The position numbers and the translations under genes are program-made. This document shows, piece after piece, positions 11,391 through 22,963 of a stretch of 64,000 nucleotides of DNA. The notes under the pieces were generated by a model. It was not told where the DNA came from and ran no database searches. It saw only the letters and a program-made list of their open reading frames with translations. Numbering within the stretch: position 1 is the first letter of the stretch; every line of letters starts with the position of its first letter. Source of the DNA: Leptodontidium sp. MPI-SDFR-AT-0119 (lineage: Eukaryota; Ascomycota; Leotiomycetes; Helotiales; Leptodontidiaceae); assembly GCA_020726505.1 (NCBI GenBank), contig JAHLEZ010000011.1, positions 62,001 through 126,000 of the forward strand, read 5' to 3'.

Positions 11391-13103
11391 TTAGAACCAG
11401 AAGTCCCAATATCTCTTCCACGCTGGCCATGCTGCCTTCTCGGCTCTCTCAGCGTCCAACTCGGCTCTGAATGCAACGAAGTCAACTTCACGTCGTCCAG
11501 CATCGACATCGATATCGGAAAGCTTGACACCGATGCTCCATTGTCTGTAGTAGATCTTGTATCCAACGAAGAAAGCGATGACAATTGGCGCAGCGAGGTA
11601 AGACTGGAAGAAGGCCTGAGCATCGGGCTTTCCTCCAATAGGCCACAAAGCTACGTAGAACTGGGCGATGAGGCAGAGGATGTTGAGGCCGAGACCCAAC
11701 CAAGATCCGATTGTTCCGAACATGGCAGCGAATGGCAGGTCGTCGGTGGTGCGACCAGCAGCCTTCCACGCCGATCTGAAACGGATGTGAGCGAAGCAGA
11801 CACTTCCCCAAGTGAAGAAGTTGGAGAGTCCGGAAAGGGAGAGAAGCCAGTTGAAGATAGTTCCTCCATCCTTGGCCTCGTTGATGTATGCGAGACAGCC
11901 GAAGAGAAGGACGACGATCAACACAACCCAAGGGCGACCTTTCTTATCAACCTTGGCACCGATGGCTGGTCCCATACCGTTTGCGCAGAGAGCTTGGATG
12001 GTACGGGTGGAGGCGAATGTGCAAGAGTTGGCGACCGAGATGACCGAGATTGTGATCACGGCGTTGAAGATGGAAGGGAGAACCTTGATGCCGGCAAGTT
12101 TGAAGGACAAGACGAATGGCGAGTAGCGAGTGTTTCCTCCAGATGCGGATGAGAGGTTCTCGTTGTCAGAAGGAACGATAAGTCCAAGAAGGAACAGGGA
12201 GATGACGTAGAAAAGGGCAATTCTCCAAAAGACTTGCTTGGTAGCCTTTGGGATACTCTTGCGTGGGTTGGCAGCTTCGGCAGCCGCCAATCCGACAAGC
12301 TCAGTTCCTCCGAATGCGAAGGACGCAGTGACGAACACAGAACAGAACCCCTTGAATCCATTCTTGAAGGCTCCTGGGTGGTGCCAGTACTTGGCTCCGA
12401 TGTAACCTCTGGTGTCTGTTGGCACTCCCCCGCAGTCGATGATGACACCGAGGATAATGAAGCCAATCACAGCAAGGACCTTGATGCAACCCAGAACGAA
12501 CTCAACCTCACCATAACCTTTGACACCGAAGAAGTTGATGGCGCAGACCAGGACGAGGAATATGGTAATCCAAACACCGACATCGACGGAAGGATTTCCC
12601 GAGCCGTCCTTGTCTGTCCAGAATGCGATCGTGACACCGGCAACGGTGAGTTCGAAAGGCAAAACGACCAACCAGTTCATGGCATAGTTCCATCCCATTG
12701 CGAAACCCCAGGCCGGATCGATGAACCGAATGGAGTAGTTGTAGAAGGATCCAGCGACAGGATACAGAGCTGAAGTGAGTTAGAAGAGAGCTGGTGGATT
12801 GAAGAGAAAGAGGAATGACATACCAGCAAGCTCTCCAAGAGCGTTAACAGTGAACAACAACATCATCCCGATAATCATGAAGTCGATAACAAGAGAACCA
12901 GGTCCTCCAGAGTTCAAGGCACTACCAGATCCGACGAAAAGACCGGCACCGATAGAGCCGCCAATCGCAATCATCTGCATATGTCTGCCCTTCAGATTCC
13001 TCTTGAGTCCTTGCTCGCCAACTTCGATATCCTGATGAGGGGAAGTAACGGATCCTGGGGATCCGCTCTCCAAGTCGGAGCCAACCTTTTCGTTGAGGCC
13101 CAT
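11391..13103 (-). CDS. Amino-acid permease (YAT/APC family)
   Basis: Exons 13103-12824 and 12769-11391 with one 54-nt intron give 552 aa. The polar N-terminus precedes GRHMQMIAIGGSIGAGLFVGSG, the classic start of TM1 in fungal general amino-acid permeases. TM6 carries FAFGGTELVGLAAAEAANPRKSIPKA, also diagnostic. About 12 hydrophobic segments follow, ending in a charged, Trp-rich tail (KAAWPAWKRYWDFWF) like those of plasma-membrane permeases whose ends are trafficking signals. It imports amino acids by proton symport at the plasma membrane; the exact substrate is unresolved. Length is typical for the family. The start ATG is the first in frame and is followed directly by the expected acidic N-terminus. 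Confidence 0.95.
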
Positions 13104-15843
13104 GATGATTCTGTGTGTCTGGCAACACAGGTATTAAAAGGTATATACAAGGATGGTCGTCGACTCTGCACACTTGGTGAGAGGAAGGAGTGAGTTGATG
13201 GAGTAACACGAGACTGCTCTTCTGGGTTTGGGGAGGATACAGCGCTGGTTAAGTACTTTCTCCGATATCAACTTCTGCAACTCAACGCACCTCCCTCTAA
13301 CTGTCTAGCGGGGTCTTAGACGAGATCCTGGACATGGCCCTGCAGATTGATGTCCCCATGTCTGCATGGGATTTCAGATACGGCCAAGACTTTTGACTGG
13401 TTGTTACCATCATTAGTGAGTGTTTCTCGCCCGGCATGGCCGTCTCGATAAAGGCGCTAGACTTTTTCAAGAACACCAAGAGGGACAAGCTCACACAAGA
13501 ACGACCAGGATGTCTTGGAGAGAGTAAGCTTCCTTGGAGACGGGAATCCGCCCTCCAAGCAGGCACATCCCGACCTGTGCCCTGCCAGTATTCAAATATC
13601 TCTAGTGGCGAATCCACAGATAAGACAAGTGCCCGCCTGTATTTGAAGCTTTGAAGCTCAAGAACCAATGAGGAGAGCCGACTGCGGTCAGGTCTCAGGT
13701 GGTTACGAAGTAGGTTAGCGAGCAGCCGGGGACGGGGCAAATTCTCAACTCGAAAAAGTCCCCGAAAGTAACTGCCAAAAGGAAAATTGTTTGTATGCGT
13801 TACGGTGGAGGCACTTTTGAGACCGTGACAATTTGCAAACAAACAAACAAACCACTTGGGTTCGCCACATACTGTACTTGCTCTAGGAAATGCCTCAGCA
13901 ATCGGTACTTGAGGAGGGGTTCAGCGTGGTGGTCAGACCGACTAACGCGATAAGCTTCGACGTTCTGGTCCACCAGAATCATAATTTAGTGCGATCCAGG
14001 GGGTATTTGTGGAGTAATCGAACGAGGAAAGATTCTAGAAAGGGGACTAGTCATGCTTCGAGACTGCGACGACAGGCGGGTCTAAATGCCTAGTCGGGCC
14101 GGATGCAGACCGAAATTGCACTTTCATATCAATCTTACATGCATGATAGGCCGCTGGCACTCGGTAGGGAAAGTCATTTATGGAATTCGGGCACAGCAAC
14201 TTGCGAGTTGACGGGAATTGGATGGGGGGCCCTGGAGAACCCTGTTAGTGCCATCGATGGTGAAGCAGAAGGGGGTTTGAGAGGGGCTGGAGAAGATACG
14301 CAGTGTAGCCGCGAAACCTATGAGTACTACTTCGTTGTCATCATCAGTACTACCTTGTACTCGCGTGTTGGTGTTAGAGTTCAGTGTTTATTGCAATTTG
14401 CAACGATTTGTTGATTAACATCCAACGGTTCGAGGTGTTGAGCCATGCATGACTCGTATGATATGGATCGCCTCATGGCGGGAAATATCCAACCTGCCAT
14501 CCGCTGGCCTTGGCCTTCTCTGCTGTCAACAAAAGCAAGTCAAGTGAGACGCCAGGAAGATCACCATCGGCGCTTTCGACGGCTGCGACCGTAGGCACAG
14601 CATATGCAGTCCTCGGTTCAAGATGCGCCACGAATCCCATGCTGGTCGGTCGAGTATCTAGTGGCGTTGCGCCATCCCACAGTGCAGCCAACGAGATGCT
14701 TGTTCCTCGACCTCGGACGCGCGCCATCAGCAGATTACTGCACAGAAGCATGAGAAATTTTCCAGAAGCCTTCCTTTTCCATCCGGTCGTTCCCTGCATC
14801 CCCCCAAATTTGACTTTCGCAACTTTCAAAGCGAGCCTCCCTTATGGCCACGGCTTAATCCCGTATCTTTGTACATTCGCTTGCCCCTGTTCTCGATGGG
14901 GCTGTTTCATTTCTCAATCTTCTTTCGCCCTGGCTATCTTCGGTTCAAACAATGTTGGTGGTTCCTGATACACATTTCCTCTCTTCAAGGCGAGATGTTC
15001 GCTAGAACTGCGAGCTTTGAGAGATCTCCAGCGCATACTTTGCTTGTTTCTCTTCATCGGTACGCCCGTATCCTTATCTCTGAACAATTTTTAAGGTGCT
15101 TACTTATTTCGAATCACGATCCTTCCATCCCCATCCTTCTAAATTCTTTCCCACCATCCGCCATCCGCCATCCACCATCCTCGGGTCATCCGGACGTTCC
15201 GCTGTCACCAAACAGGCAGCCAATCCAACGCTTCTCACGGGATTCCAAAGCACAAGTGTGCGTTCGCCATCACGCAACCGCCTCCCCGATCACGCAGTCC
15301 TAATCAGGAGAGCCAGGTGGCTTTTGTCACTGATAGATCATCGAGAGGCTGATTTATGATCAGAGATGTCGTCGGATCGAAGCTTTGCCAATACCAATCG
15401 TCGTCTTTGTGGCGCTTGGCTGCACACTTGGCACCTTCCAGAAGCCTGGAATGGAAAATGGCGGATGTGCCGCTGTTTGACAGGGGGTGATCTCGCTGCG
15501 ACGAGACTTTTGCCTGAATAGGCAGGTCTGGTAACCACGGCCTGCCAGCTGCTGTACTGGATTTACGCCGCAGAAGAGTGAAGGGCTTGCATCCAATGAG
15601 GCTCCTTGCGAATGATGTGTTTGATGTCTCTCGTGTCAACTGACATGGGTTGACGGAGTATGGCTTCATGGGGTCCGGTGAGCTCGGGCTCGCCAGATTT
15701 ACCACCTTCTGTTTACAGCGGTCCTTCAATTCACGAACACACACTAACTCATTTCATGACTTCCTAAACGAAAGTAATTTCGCGTCTGTCGAATCCGTCA
15801 AGGTTCGGGAAAGGCAATACCTCAGACAAGTTTTGATTCGATC
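13104..15843. other. Long gene-poor stretch
   Basis: The first few hundred bases hold the permease promoter. Several frames of 100-180 codons are open on both strands (for example 13297-13842 minus, 14473-14829 minus, 15304-15744 minus). None has a recognisable motif and they overlap one another antisense, so I do not call genes. A pyrimidine-rich tract with repeated ccatccgcc-type words lies around 15120-15190. Confidence 0.45.
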
Positions 15844-17969
15844 TCACCCTGTTGTATTCTCATCGAATTCCTGCCGCTTCTTTTCAACCTCCTCCCATAA
15901 CGTTTTATATTTAGGTCCGCAAAGATTGTCATGCCAAACGATGCTTCTCAAATACCCCTTCCAAGTCTCCCAGTCATTTATTCCCAAGTCTTCGTTCATT
16001 TCTACAAGATGTCCAACGAACCATTTCCTTTCTGGCATACCGCCCGCAGCCACTCCTCCAGCAGCGAATATCCAAAGAACAAGAACATTATTCTCGAAAT
16101 CTGCACGAGAGAGAAACTCTTTCAAGGCAGTGATGAGTTGATACAGAAGTAGGTTCATGCTCAGCGTTCCATCTGGCGGAAGGCCTCTCCAGGGTGTGAA
16201 AACATGCAACAGGAGCGCCAGCCTTGTGCATTCTGAAAGGAGGTAGGGAGGTCGCACTGCTCCGGAATCTGCGAAAGAGGACTTGGGGTCTGGAGGGGTT
16301 AAGCTGAGAAGATGCGAGAGTAGAGTGCACATGCGCGTCAAGACCACGGACGAAGTCGCTGCTGTGGGGTATGCTTCGTTTGTTGGTACGAGATGCGAGA
16401 CGTGTTGGATGGAAGTCAGCACAGAGGCGATGGGATGCGCGAGCCCCAGTGCGGTGAAATCTATACTGAGATCTTTGGATTGAGGTGCGGCTGATACGAG
16501 GGGAGAAGGGTCAATATCAGAGAAGTGAGAATGGAAATGCAGTGGTTCAGGAGAGCGGGGGAGATGTAAGTTGTGTTCGTGGGGTACGAAAGCTGGGAGG
16601 TTCCGATCGAAAGCCGGATATGGGATCTCGTACATAGCTGCTACGAATATCCTGTTTTGGTCAGTGTCTTGCTTTTCCATGCAGTCTTCGAGTGAAGAGG
16701 AGACGGAGGGTACTGACCAGAACACGGAATTCGCTACCATGGGATTTGTTTCTCGGATGGCGTTCAGGCCTCCTCGAATATCGACCATTCTTTTCAGTCC
16801 GTTCATATGCATCCTCAGCATTTTCAAGTTGCCTCTCTCATGCTGTGTTATCTCTCGTCAGCACAGTTACTTTTCTCACTTTTTGTTACCAAAGGCCGTC
16901 AAGTTCGTCAAACAAGGTACTCGGTCCTAGGAGAAGAGGGAGAAATACCTCGAAAGCAGCCAGCGCAACTACCGCACTGATTGTCTGGTCGCTTACTCCT
17001 TACCTATCCCATCATTTTCATCTTCAACTCTCTCCCTCAATAACCGGATACACTCGCCTTGCAAGAAGGTCAAATCAACCCTCCGCCACTGCCTCGCTTT
17101 ATTCTCACATCTTATCATGCTCAATTGCAGCGTAGCATGGAAGAGCACTGCATCGGTGAGAACGAGAGGGACGATGTACGTTGTTGTAGGATTGGTGGAT
17201 GAGCGTGGCTGCCATGGGAAGGAGGCGTAGACTGCTGTTTGGAGATCTGTGCGTCAGGTCAATAGACGTCCTCTTTTCCTTTTACTTATTCCCTTTTCGT
17301 TTTTCCTTCTTTCTTCTTGATTCAGTCCGATATTTCAGAGCAAGCAAATAGAAATGGGACGAAATGTTGTTTTGCACAGGGGTGCCGGGTGTATAGTGTC
17401 TGGAGCAGGAACGTAAGATCTTACAATATCTCAACAGCACATCAACACCCCTGACTTTACTAGCCGGATACGTCGCGAATGGATCGAGCAGCTCAGCTCT
17501 GAGCTCATTCGGGAGAGCGAATCGCCAATCTTGGTTCATCTCCAATGGCGGCGTTCTTGCATCTTGGATAAGTGCAGCAGGAGAAAGAGAAGGAGAGATC
17601 TGGTCACGAGATACCCCAACACCAACACCAGCTCCAGCTCTAGCCCCGGACTTCCGTTTCGATACAACCGTATATTCGCAGTCTGGCGGGTCTACAAATC
17701 GACGCGAACAATTTCCGCAGATGGGATGAGCTTCATCGCACTACGGTATGCAGTACTTGCAATCAGCTGAGGCTCTACGCATTCATTATACTTTGCAAAT
17801 GTGTAGCTTTTAAGTTGCATTTGGATGGTAAGGAAAAGCGAGGAGAGGAGATGAGATGATATCGCACCTTCAGTTTCCGCTCCTTGCACGTCTTACACCC
17901 ATTTCTAGATTTCGTGTGTATTCTCCGCCCGTGGAGGGACGAGGTCGGGAGTTTGATTATGGAGAACAT
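15844..17969 (-). CDS. Zn2Cys6 transcription factor with a local frame break
   Basis: The ATG at 17969 opens a frame with the zinc cluster CKTC...C, a 127-nt intron at 17867-17741, then CDEAHPIC and C residues that complete Cys6. A basic linker and a C-terminal region like the fungal-specific TF domain follow (QTAVYASFPWQ, VLTDAVLFHATL, TISAVVALAAFE, HERGNLKMLRMHMNGLKRMVDIRGG). Further introns: 17424-17247, 16948-16843, and an in-phase 66-nt one at 16717-16652. The problem lies at 16993-17003. The frame ending RERVEDENDGIG runs to a stop, while the homologous continuation TISAVVALAAFE is open in the -1 frame, as if 11 nt were extra. A 53-nt intron (17044-16992, weak GTTATT donor) would bypass it but would delete a conserved-looking helix. 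So the protein may be intact through unusual splicing, or the gene may be damaged. Confidence 0.7.
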
Positions 17970-18820
17970 TGTTTTTTTTCTTGGCGGGATGGTCACTGGA
18001 TGAACTGTATGTCTTGTATTTTGAGTGCGTGTCACGAAATTGGTAGGTGAGTGAGTGGGTGTGAGATTGGCGGTTCTGGAAGATCTGAGGAATCCGTAAT
18101 GGGATTGCAAGAGTGGAGTTTAGGGTGATGTTCCCTCGGCAGAGGTTGGTGGGGTGGGAGCCGGATTTGTCATCTTTTCTTTTCTTTCTTTTCACTACGT
18201 AAGTTGTAAGCTAATGGTAGTTCTTGTATGTCATTCGTTGTATATTCTCGTTGAATTTGTTGGTGAGTCTTTGTAGACAGTATTCCTGCTCTGTTATCAA
18301 CAGCAGCTTTCTTTGCTTGTTCGTTCAAAGCTGCTTGAAATAACGCTTGTTTCGGGGCAGGAGACTTTTAATTTCCTGCTGGTGCGAGGTTGAGTTAACT
18401 TATGAGCACAGTAATCCATTGTGTATAGTTCAGTTGTACTGTTGCATCATTGGAAATCCTTTTGAGCTTGGTAGGGGGGCTAGAGGAAATTCACATTCTT
18501 GCCGCAGCAGAGGAAGATGTAGGCACATTGCTGTGTTACAATGGACCAAGAAAATAGACGAAAACCAAATAAGGTGCTTAGAGGAAACGATTTAGTTCTC
18601 TGTCAAATCATTACCGCATCGGGCTCGGGTTCTGGAAAGGGACGAATCCGACCCTGTAGGGCTGATGGCGGGGTACATTCTTGGCAAGCTGCTTCCTGTC
18701 ACTGACGCAACACCGCTATGCATCGAGATACTTACCATCAACATCTCCCAACTTCCTAGATAGATATCAATTCCATTTCCCACCTCATTCCCTCCAAAGT
18801 CTCGCCTCTCCAGCTATCTC
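17970..18820. other. Divergent intergenic region
   Basis: Holds the 5' regions of the minus-strand Zn2Cys6 gene and the plus-strand MDR enzyme gene, so the regulator could control its neighbour; this is inference from position only. No coding sequence is supported. Confidence 0.5.
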
Positions 18821-19828
18821 ATGATCAGAACTTTTCAAACTCAATCAATAAGAAACATCAACGCAATCATGATGAAAGCAGCAGTCATCTACCAAGCCGG
18901 GGGTCCAGAAGTCCTCAAGATCGAACAACGACCCATCCCGACACCTACTCCAGGGCAGGTCCTGATTCAAGTAAAAGCCTTCGGACTTAACCGTTCCGAA
19001 CTCTTCACTCGACAAGGCCATTCTCCCAACGTCAAATTCCCACGAGTTCTCGGCATCGAAGCAACCGGCATCGTAGCATCCTGTCCCAGCAACGAGTTCA
19101 AGAAAGGCGACATGGTGGTTACGGCCATGGGCGGAATGGGTCGTGATTTCGACGGCGGGTATGCAGAGTATACATGCGTATCTGCTGCGAACGTACAAGT
19201 TATCAAGACTGAGTTATCGTGGGAGGTACTTGGAGCTATGCCTGAGATGCTGCAGACGGCTTGGGGTGCGCTGTTCAAGGCTTTGAGGCTGACTGTTGGT
19301 GAGAGATTGCTCATTAGGGGCGGGACATCGAGTATTGGGCTTGCAGCTGCGGCGATCGCGAGAAATCACGGTGGGTATGTTACATCTACGAGTCGGCGGG
19401 CGGATAGAGATGCGTTTCTTAAGGAGAGGGGTGCGCATGAGGTGCTTGTGGATGATGGGGATATTGCGGGGAAGGGTGGAGAGAAATGGGATAAAGTGCT
19501 GGAATTGATTGGGACGAGTACACTGAGAGATTCTTTGAGGTGTGTGAAGGAGGGGGGATGTGTTTGTATGGCGGGCATTGTGGGGAATAAGTGGTCGTTT
19601 GATGAGTTTAGTCCCATGGAGGATATTCCGACCGCTGTTAATCTGACGACGTATTCTGGGGGCCCCGATGAGTTCATGGTGACGCCGCTGGAGGAGTTGG
19701 CGAGGCAGGTTAAGGAGGGGAAGTTGAAGATTCAGATTGGGAGGGTTTTTAAGCTTGATGATATTGTGGAGGCTCATCGTGTGATGGAGGAGAATAGTGC
19801 GGGGGGTAAGATTGTTGTGTTGACTTGA
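18821..19828 (+). CDS. Zinc-independent MDR oxidoreductase (quinone oxidoreductase-like)
   Basis: Intronless. 335 aa from 18821, or about 319 aa if translation starts at 18869 (MMKAAVIYQAGGPEVL), where family homology begins; the upstream ATG could add a short targeting-like N-terminus. Features of the medium-chain dehydrogenase/reductase family are the GroES-like half (FGLNRSELFTRQG, PRVLGIEATGIV), a Rossmann half with IRGGTSSIGLAAAAIA for NADPH, and the C-terminal LDDIVEAHRVMEENSAGGKIVV. The structural-zinc Cys set is absent, as expected for zeta-crystallin/quinone reductase types. It likely reduces quinones or enals in the cytosol. It is divergent from the Zn2Cys6 gene. Confidence 0.93.
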   Translation: MIRTFQTQSIRNINAIMMKAAVIYQAGGPEVLKIEQRPIPTPTPGQVLIQVKAFGLNRSELFTRQGHSPNVKFPRVLGIEATGIVASCPSNEFKKGDMVVTAMGGMGRDFDGGYAEYTCVSAANVQVIKTELSWEVLGAMPEMLQTAWGALFKALRLTVGERLLIRGGTSSIGLAAAAIARNHGGYVTSTSRRADRDAFLKERGAHEVLVDDGDIAGKGGEKWDKVLELIGTSTLRDSLRCVKEGGCVCMAGIVGNKWSFDEFSPMEDIPTAVNLTTYSGGPDEFMVTPLEELARQVKEGKLKIQIGRVFKLDDIVEAHRVMEENSAGGKIVVLT

Positions 19829-20561
19829 GATACCGACGTAGCGAGTTCGCGATTGTGTGAAGAACTAAGATGTGATACCTATCATGATGACCTATTATTT
19901 TGCTGGTGGAGAATACAAGACGTTAAAGAAAAATCTAACCTAAAAGGATGTTACTGTATTTGCTTATGGCAAATTGGGAATGACACTGACATGCAGCAAT
20001 TTCTGAATCATCAAGCTGCAGCCGGCCAGTTTGAGGAATTTCGACCGTGTAGCGGGGGCTGAAACTTCCAGATATCCAGATTGGGAAATGGAGAGAGTTT
20101 GTTGAGGCTTGCTTATCCTTGCGACGTCAAGTTACCAGGTTTTGCCTTCCCTAGGCTGAGAGGAAGCCCTGTGAGTGGGTGGAATGAGAGATAAAGGGGC
20201 TGAGCTTACAAGCTTTTAGGGAGGCTTTCGAGGGGCTTGGCTGCCGCAATTTAGCGACTTGTGGTCAGCTTACGTCTCTACCCCTCCATCACTTCTTTAC
20301 TGCTTCACTTCTTCACCACGGTCTTGCATGGCCCTAACCGAACTTGGCATTTCAAGAAGTTGTTCATTTGATTGATGATTGGGGAGGCACAGAAGATGGG
20401 GTATATAGAGGATGTACTCGAGCTCTATATATACTCGAGCGGTCCTCGATTTGTTTTCAGATCACTTCAACGATTCAATTCAATCCTTTGATCCTTTAGT
20501 ACCTTGACCACAATCCTACACTCACCATCTCAAAATCAACACCAGAAGCGGCGTTTACATC
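19829..20561. other. Intergenic; promoter of the next gene
   Basis: No gene seen. Contains a TATATATA box near 20426 flanked by two CTCGAG sites. Confidence 0.5.
20426..20433 (+). promoter_or_regulatory. TATA-like box
   Basis: TATATATA lies about 130 bp before the ATG at 20562, between two CTCGAG hexamers, in an otherwise mixed-composition region. Position fits a core promoter. Confidence 0.5.
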
Positions 20562-22016
20562 ATGGGCATCCTTGTCAAGCTCATAGGCTCCGGAATCGGT
20601 CTGGCATCCGAATCCATCAAACATCACAAAGCGAAGAAAGCAGAAAAGGCTGCATTGTCAAATGCTGGCGAAAGCAGCACTGCCGAAAGTTCAAGAGAAG
20701 CCCAATCTGACGATGCACCTCCTCAATACATCGAAGTCTCGGACGAGCAAGGAGAAAAACTCATTGCGCAAGGAAAAGCAGTGCCGGTTGACGAGAAGCA
20801 CTTCAAGAAGACCCACTCCGACGACGACAATCAGACAACTTCTGAGGAAGAGGGAGATGAGGAAGCATGGGAACTAGATGAAGCATCTTCCCCATTGGAG
20901 GAACCCGATTCCACAGAAACACCAAGGGACACCAATACCCTGACGAACGAGTTCTTGAGAAGCCAGCCTCCGCCAGCTTATACCCAGATCAAGGCACAAC
21001 TGCCATGCCCTGTCATACTTCCACAACGCAGACCAAGAGACAAGAAACGAGGATTTGTGAGAGCATATGCTCCTGTGCTTGACGAAGTTGGAATCGACCA
21101 GACCACTTTCTTGCAATTTCTGAAGACATTCAAGAAGGCTTGTGAGGCGGATGGGTGGTTACAAGCCGTCAACATAGCTGCGGCTGGGGCAGGGTTCGTA
21201 CCAAATCCTATCGCCATGGGGGTTTCCATAGCTGTGCAGTTTGCGGTGGGTGTGGCGATGGAAGTTCAAAGACTCTCAAGGTATGCATTTTCTGAAGCTT
21301 TTTTTCGCCCGGCTCAGACTGACTTATATTGTTTTAGAACAAATACTTTCCTCGACCGGATGAATGAAGAGTTCTTCAAGCCACGAGGCTTATATTGCTT
21401 GATCATGACATACAAGCCCGACTCCACAGCTTCACATACTCGAATCGATATCAACCAAACCATCACTAATTACCAAACGCCCGCATCGTCTAGCACTCGC
21501 CAGACCCTGCGCAACTTACGAACCTCAAGTGGCAAAACATACGGCGAACTCGAGCTCCCCGAATCCGCACCTCTCATCTTCCCATCTCTCGACAAGGTAG
21601 CCGAAGATTCAAGCGAAGAAGGCGCAAAGAAGCAAGGTAAGATGAAAAGCACAGGAAAATTCGTCGGGGACTACTTCGATAGGAGAGCACGAGCGAAATG
21701 GGCAAGTCAAAACCCAGACAGTAAATTAGTCGTACCAGGTGCGCGACCGGAATTCACGAGTCGTTACTCGGATCCGAATCACCCTGCGAACAATGGGAGT
21801 CTTATATCTTTGTTGACGGGTGGGAATGTGAATCCTAAAGCGCATAAGGATGAGAGGCGGCTAGAGAGACGACAGAGGAAGGCTGAGAGGTGGGGACAGC
21901 CTGTGCCGACTAGTGGTGCGAGGAGACAGAGGAAGGGTGGGTTGGTGAAGAGAATTTTGACGAAGGTGAGCAGAGGCTTTTGGATTTTCTGGAATAACTG
22001 GGCTAATTATATCTAG
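20562..22016 (+). CDS. Conserved fungal protein of unknown function
   Basis: Exons 20562-21280 and 21338-22016 give 465 aa. The 57-nt intron is in phase and stop-free, so a retained-intron form of 484 aa is also readable. The N-terminus is a short amphipathic helix (MGILVKLIGSGIGLASESIKHH). An acidic low-complexity stretch (SEEEGDEEAW...) and a proline-rich QPPPAYTQ follow. The most ordered part is around YAPVLDEVGIDQTTFLQFLKTFKKAC and a glycine/alanine-rich hydrophobic segment (AAAGAGFVPNPIAMGVSIAVQFAVG) that could associate with membrane. The C-terminus is very basic (RRLERRQRKAERWG). I recognise the general pattern from other ascomycete genomes but know no function. Confidence 0.85.
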   Translation: MGILVKLIGSGIGLASESIKHHKAKKAEKAALSNAGESSTAESSREAQSDDAPPQYIEVSDEQGEKLIAQGKAVPVDEKHFKKTHSDDDNQTTSEEEGDEEAWELDEASSPLEEPDSTETPRDTNTLTNEFLRSQPPPAYTQIKAQLPCPVILPQRRPRDKKRGFVRAYAPVLDEVGIDQTTFLQFLKTFKKACEADGWLQAVNIAAAGAGFVPNPIAMGVSIAVQFAVGVAMEVQRLSRYAFSEAFFRPAQTDLYCFRTNTFLDRMNEEFFKPRGLYCLIMTYKPDSTASHTRIDINQTITNYQTPASSSTRQTLRNLRTSSGKTYGELELPESAPLIFPSLDKVAEDSSEEGAKKQGKMKSTGKFVGDYFDRRARAKWASQNPDSKLVVPGARPEFTSRYSDPNHPANNGSLISLLTGGNVNPKAHKDERRLERRQRKAERWGQPVPTSGARRQRKGGLVKRILTKVSRGFWIFWNNWANYI

Positions 22017-22577
22017 GATGTTTTGTACTTGATGATTGTGAATCTGCCAACGGAGGCGGAGACAGAAGCTGGAAGGATGGCTGTTAATAACGAGGTGAAG
22101 TGCTAGGAAGTTTCCCGGGATTGTCAAAAATTGTGTGCTAGATAGATATGTAACTTGCTCTTTTGTTTAATACTTAGATATTTTGCGAATCTTCATATAT
22201 GTTTTGCGAAGTTTGTGCTTCATTCTTGTACTCTCCGTGTCTCCGTGCTTAATCCTGGAAATATGCCCTTTGTTGTTCTTCTTCAATTTCGGTCTCCGCA
22301 TTCAAAGATGCAGAGAAGTCTCAATGGCCTCGAGAACATTCGGGACTGTAGTTGGAGAACGGTTCTCGAGTCCATTCATATCTCAACAGAAGGTCATAGA
22401 ATATAAACTCCTACCTTCTATCCCGTCATTTCCTTTCTTTCAGCACCAAGAGAAACATGAAGGAGATTCTCCAAGCCTCGATGAATTTCGGATGCCTAGT
22501 TTTTCCAGCATATAACTTCTCAATTTTCGAAACAGTGAAACTCTATGAACTACATGCTACACTTAAGTAACATGGAA
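22017..22577. other. Intergenic, no gene recognised
   Basis: 3' flank of the preceding gene. Some open reading is present but no motif. Confidence 0.5.
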
Positions 22578-22833
22578 TCACTCGAAATCCCAGTACGCCC
22601 AAACGAGGCTCTCCCACCTTTCATAATCATCCATCTCATCTATCACAGCAGCATGAGTCCCCCCAATCCCATCCCCTTCCGCTTATACATCTTCAGCCAC
22701 CTCACTTAACCAGCTCCCGCAGTCCATCTACGGCGCCGACAACCCCCTCACCCCCCGCCGGCAACCAGCAATGCAAAACCTTCGCTCTCCGATTCCGCAC
22801 CCACGTCCCGTTCATAGCACATTGTAAGGGCAC
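22578..22833 (-). pseudogene. 3' remnant of an unidentified gene
   Basis: On the minus strand the sequence reads like the C-terminal end of a protein: NGTWVRNRRAKVLHCWLP, then in another frame GGTHAAVIDEMDDYERWESL followed by VWAYWDFE and a stop at 22578. The two halves are separated by a frame change and a TAA, and the upstream side ends at the 64-bp repeat at 22834. I do not recognise the family. It is best read as a truncated relic. Confidence 0.4.
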
Positions 22834-22897
22834 GTGACAAAAGCCTGGTAGAATATATGTACGGTGTTAAGCGTATTCAGCTTGCACTGAATATTGT
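22834..22897 (+). repeat. 64-bp dispersed repeat, copy A
   Basis: Starts gtgacaaaagcct and ends actgaatattgt, and holds a palindromic core ATTCAGCTTGCACTGAAT. The reverse complement of 57234-57297 matches it with only four mismatches. It sits exactly between two truncated gene fragments. Confidence 0.85.
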
Positions 22898-22963
22898 GGG
22901 ATCCTGCTCCTTGGTATTTGACATTTTTAGTTATGAATGGCCGGGATAGCTTATGATTATCGC

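Noticed and set aside
11280..12152. 290-codon plus-strand frame
   Set aside because: It is antisense to the amino-acid permease, which has full family motifs and a clean intron.
13297..13842. 181-codon minus-strand frame upstream of the permease
   Set aside because: No recognisable motif and no clear ATG context; likely promoter DNA of the permease.
14473..15744. Open frames on both strands at 14.5-15.7 kb
   Set aside because: Antisense frames of similar length compete, with no motif or exon logic to choose between them.
19214..19777. 187-codon minus-strand frame
   Set aside because: It is antisense to the MDR oxidoreductase, whose frame carries the cofactor motif and family ends.
22834..22897. 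64-bp repeat as part of either adjacent coding region
   Set aside because: The two loci carry unrelated genes, so shared coding ancestry cannot explain the match.
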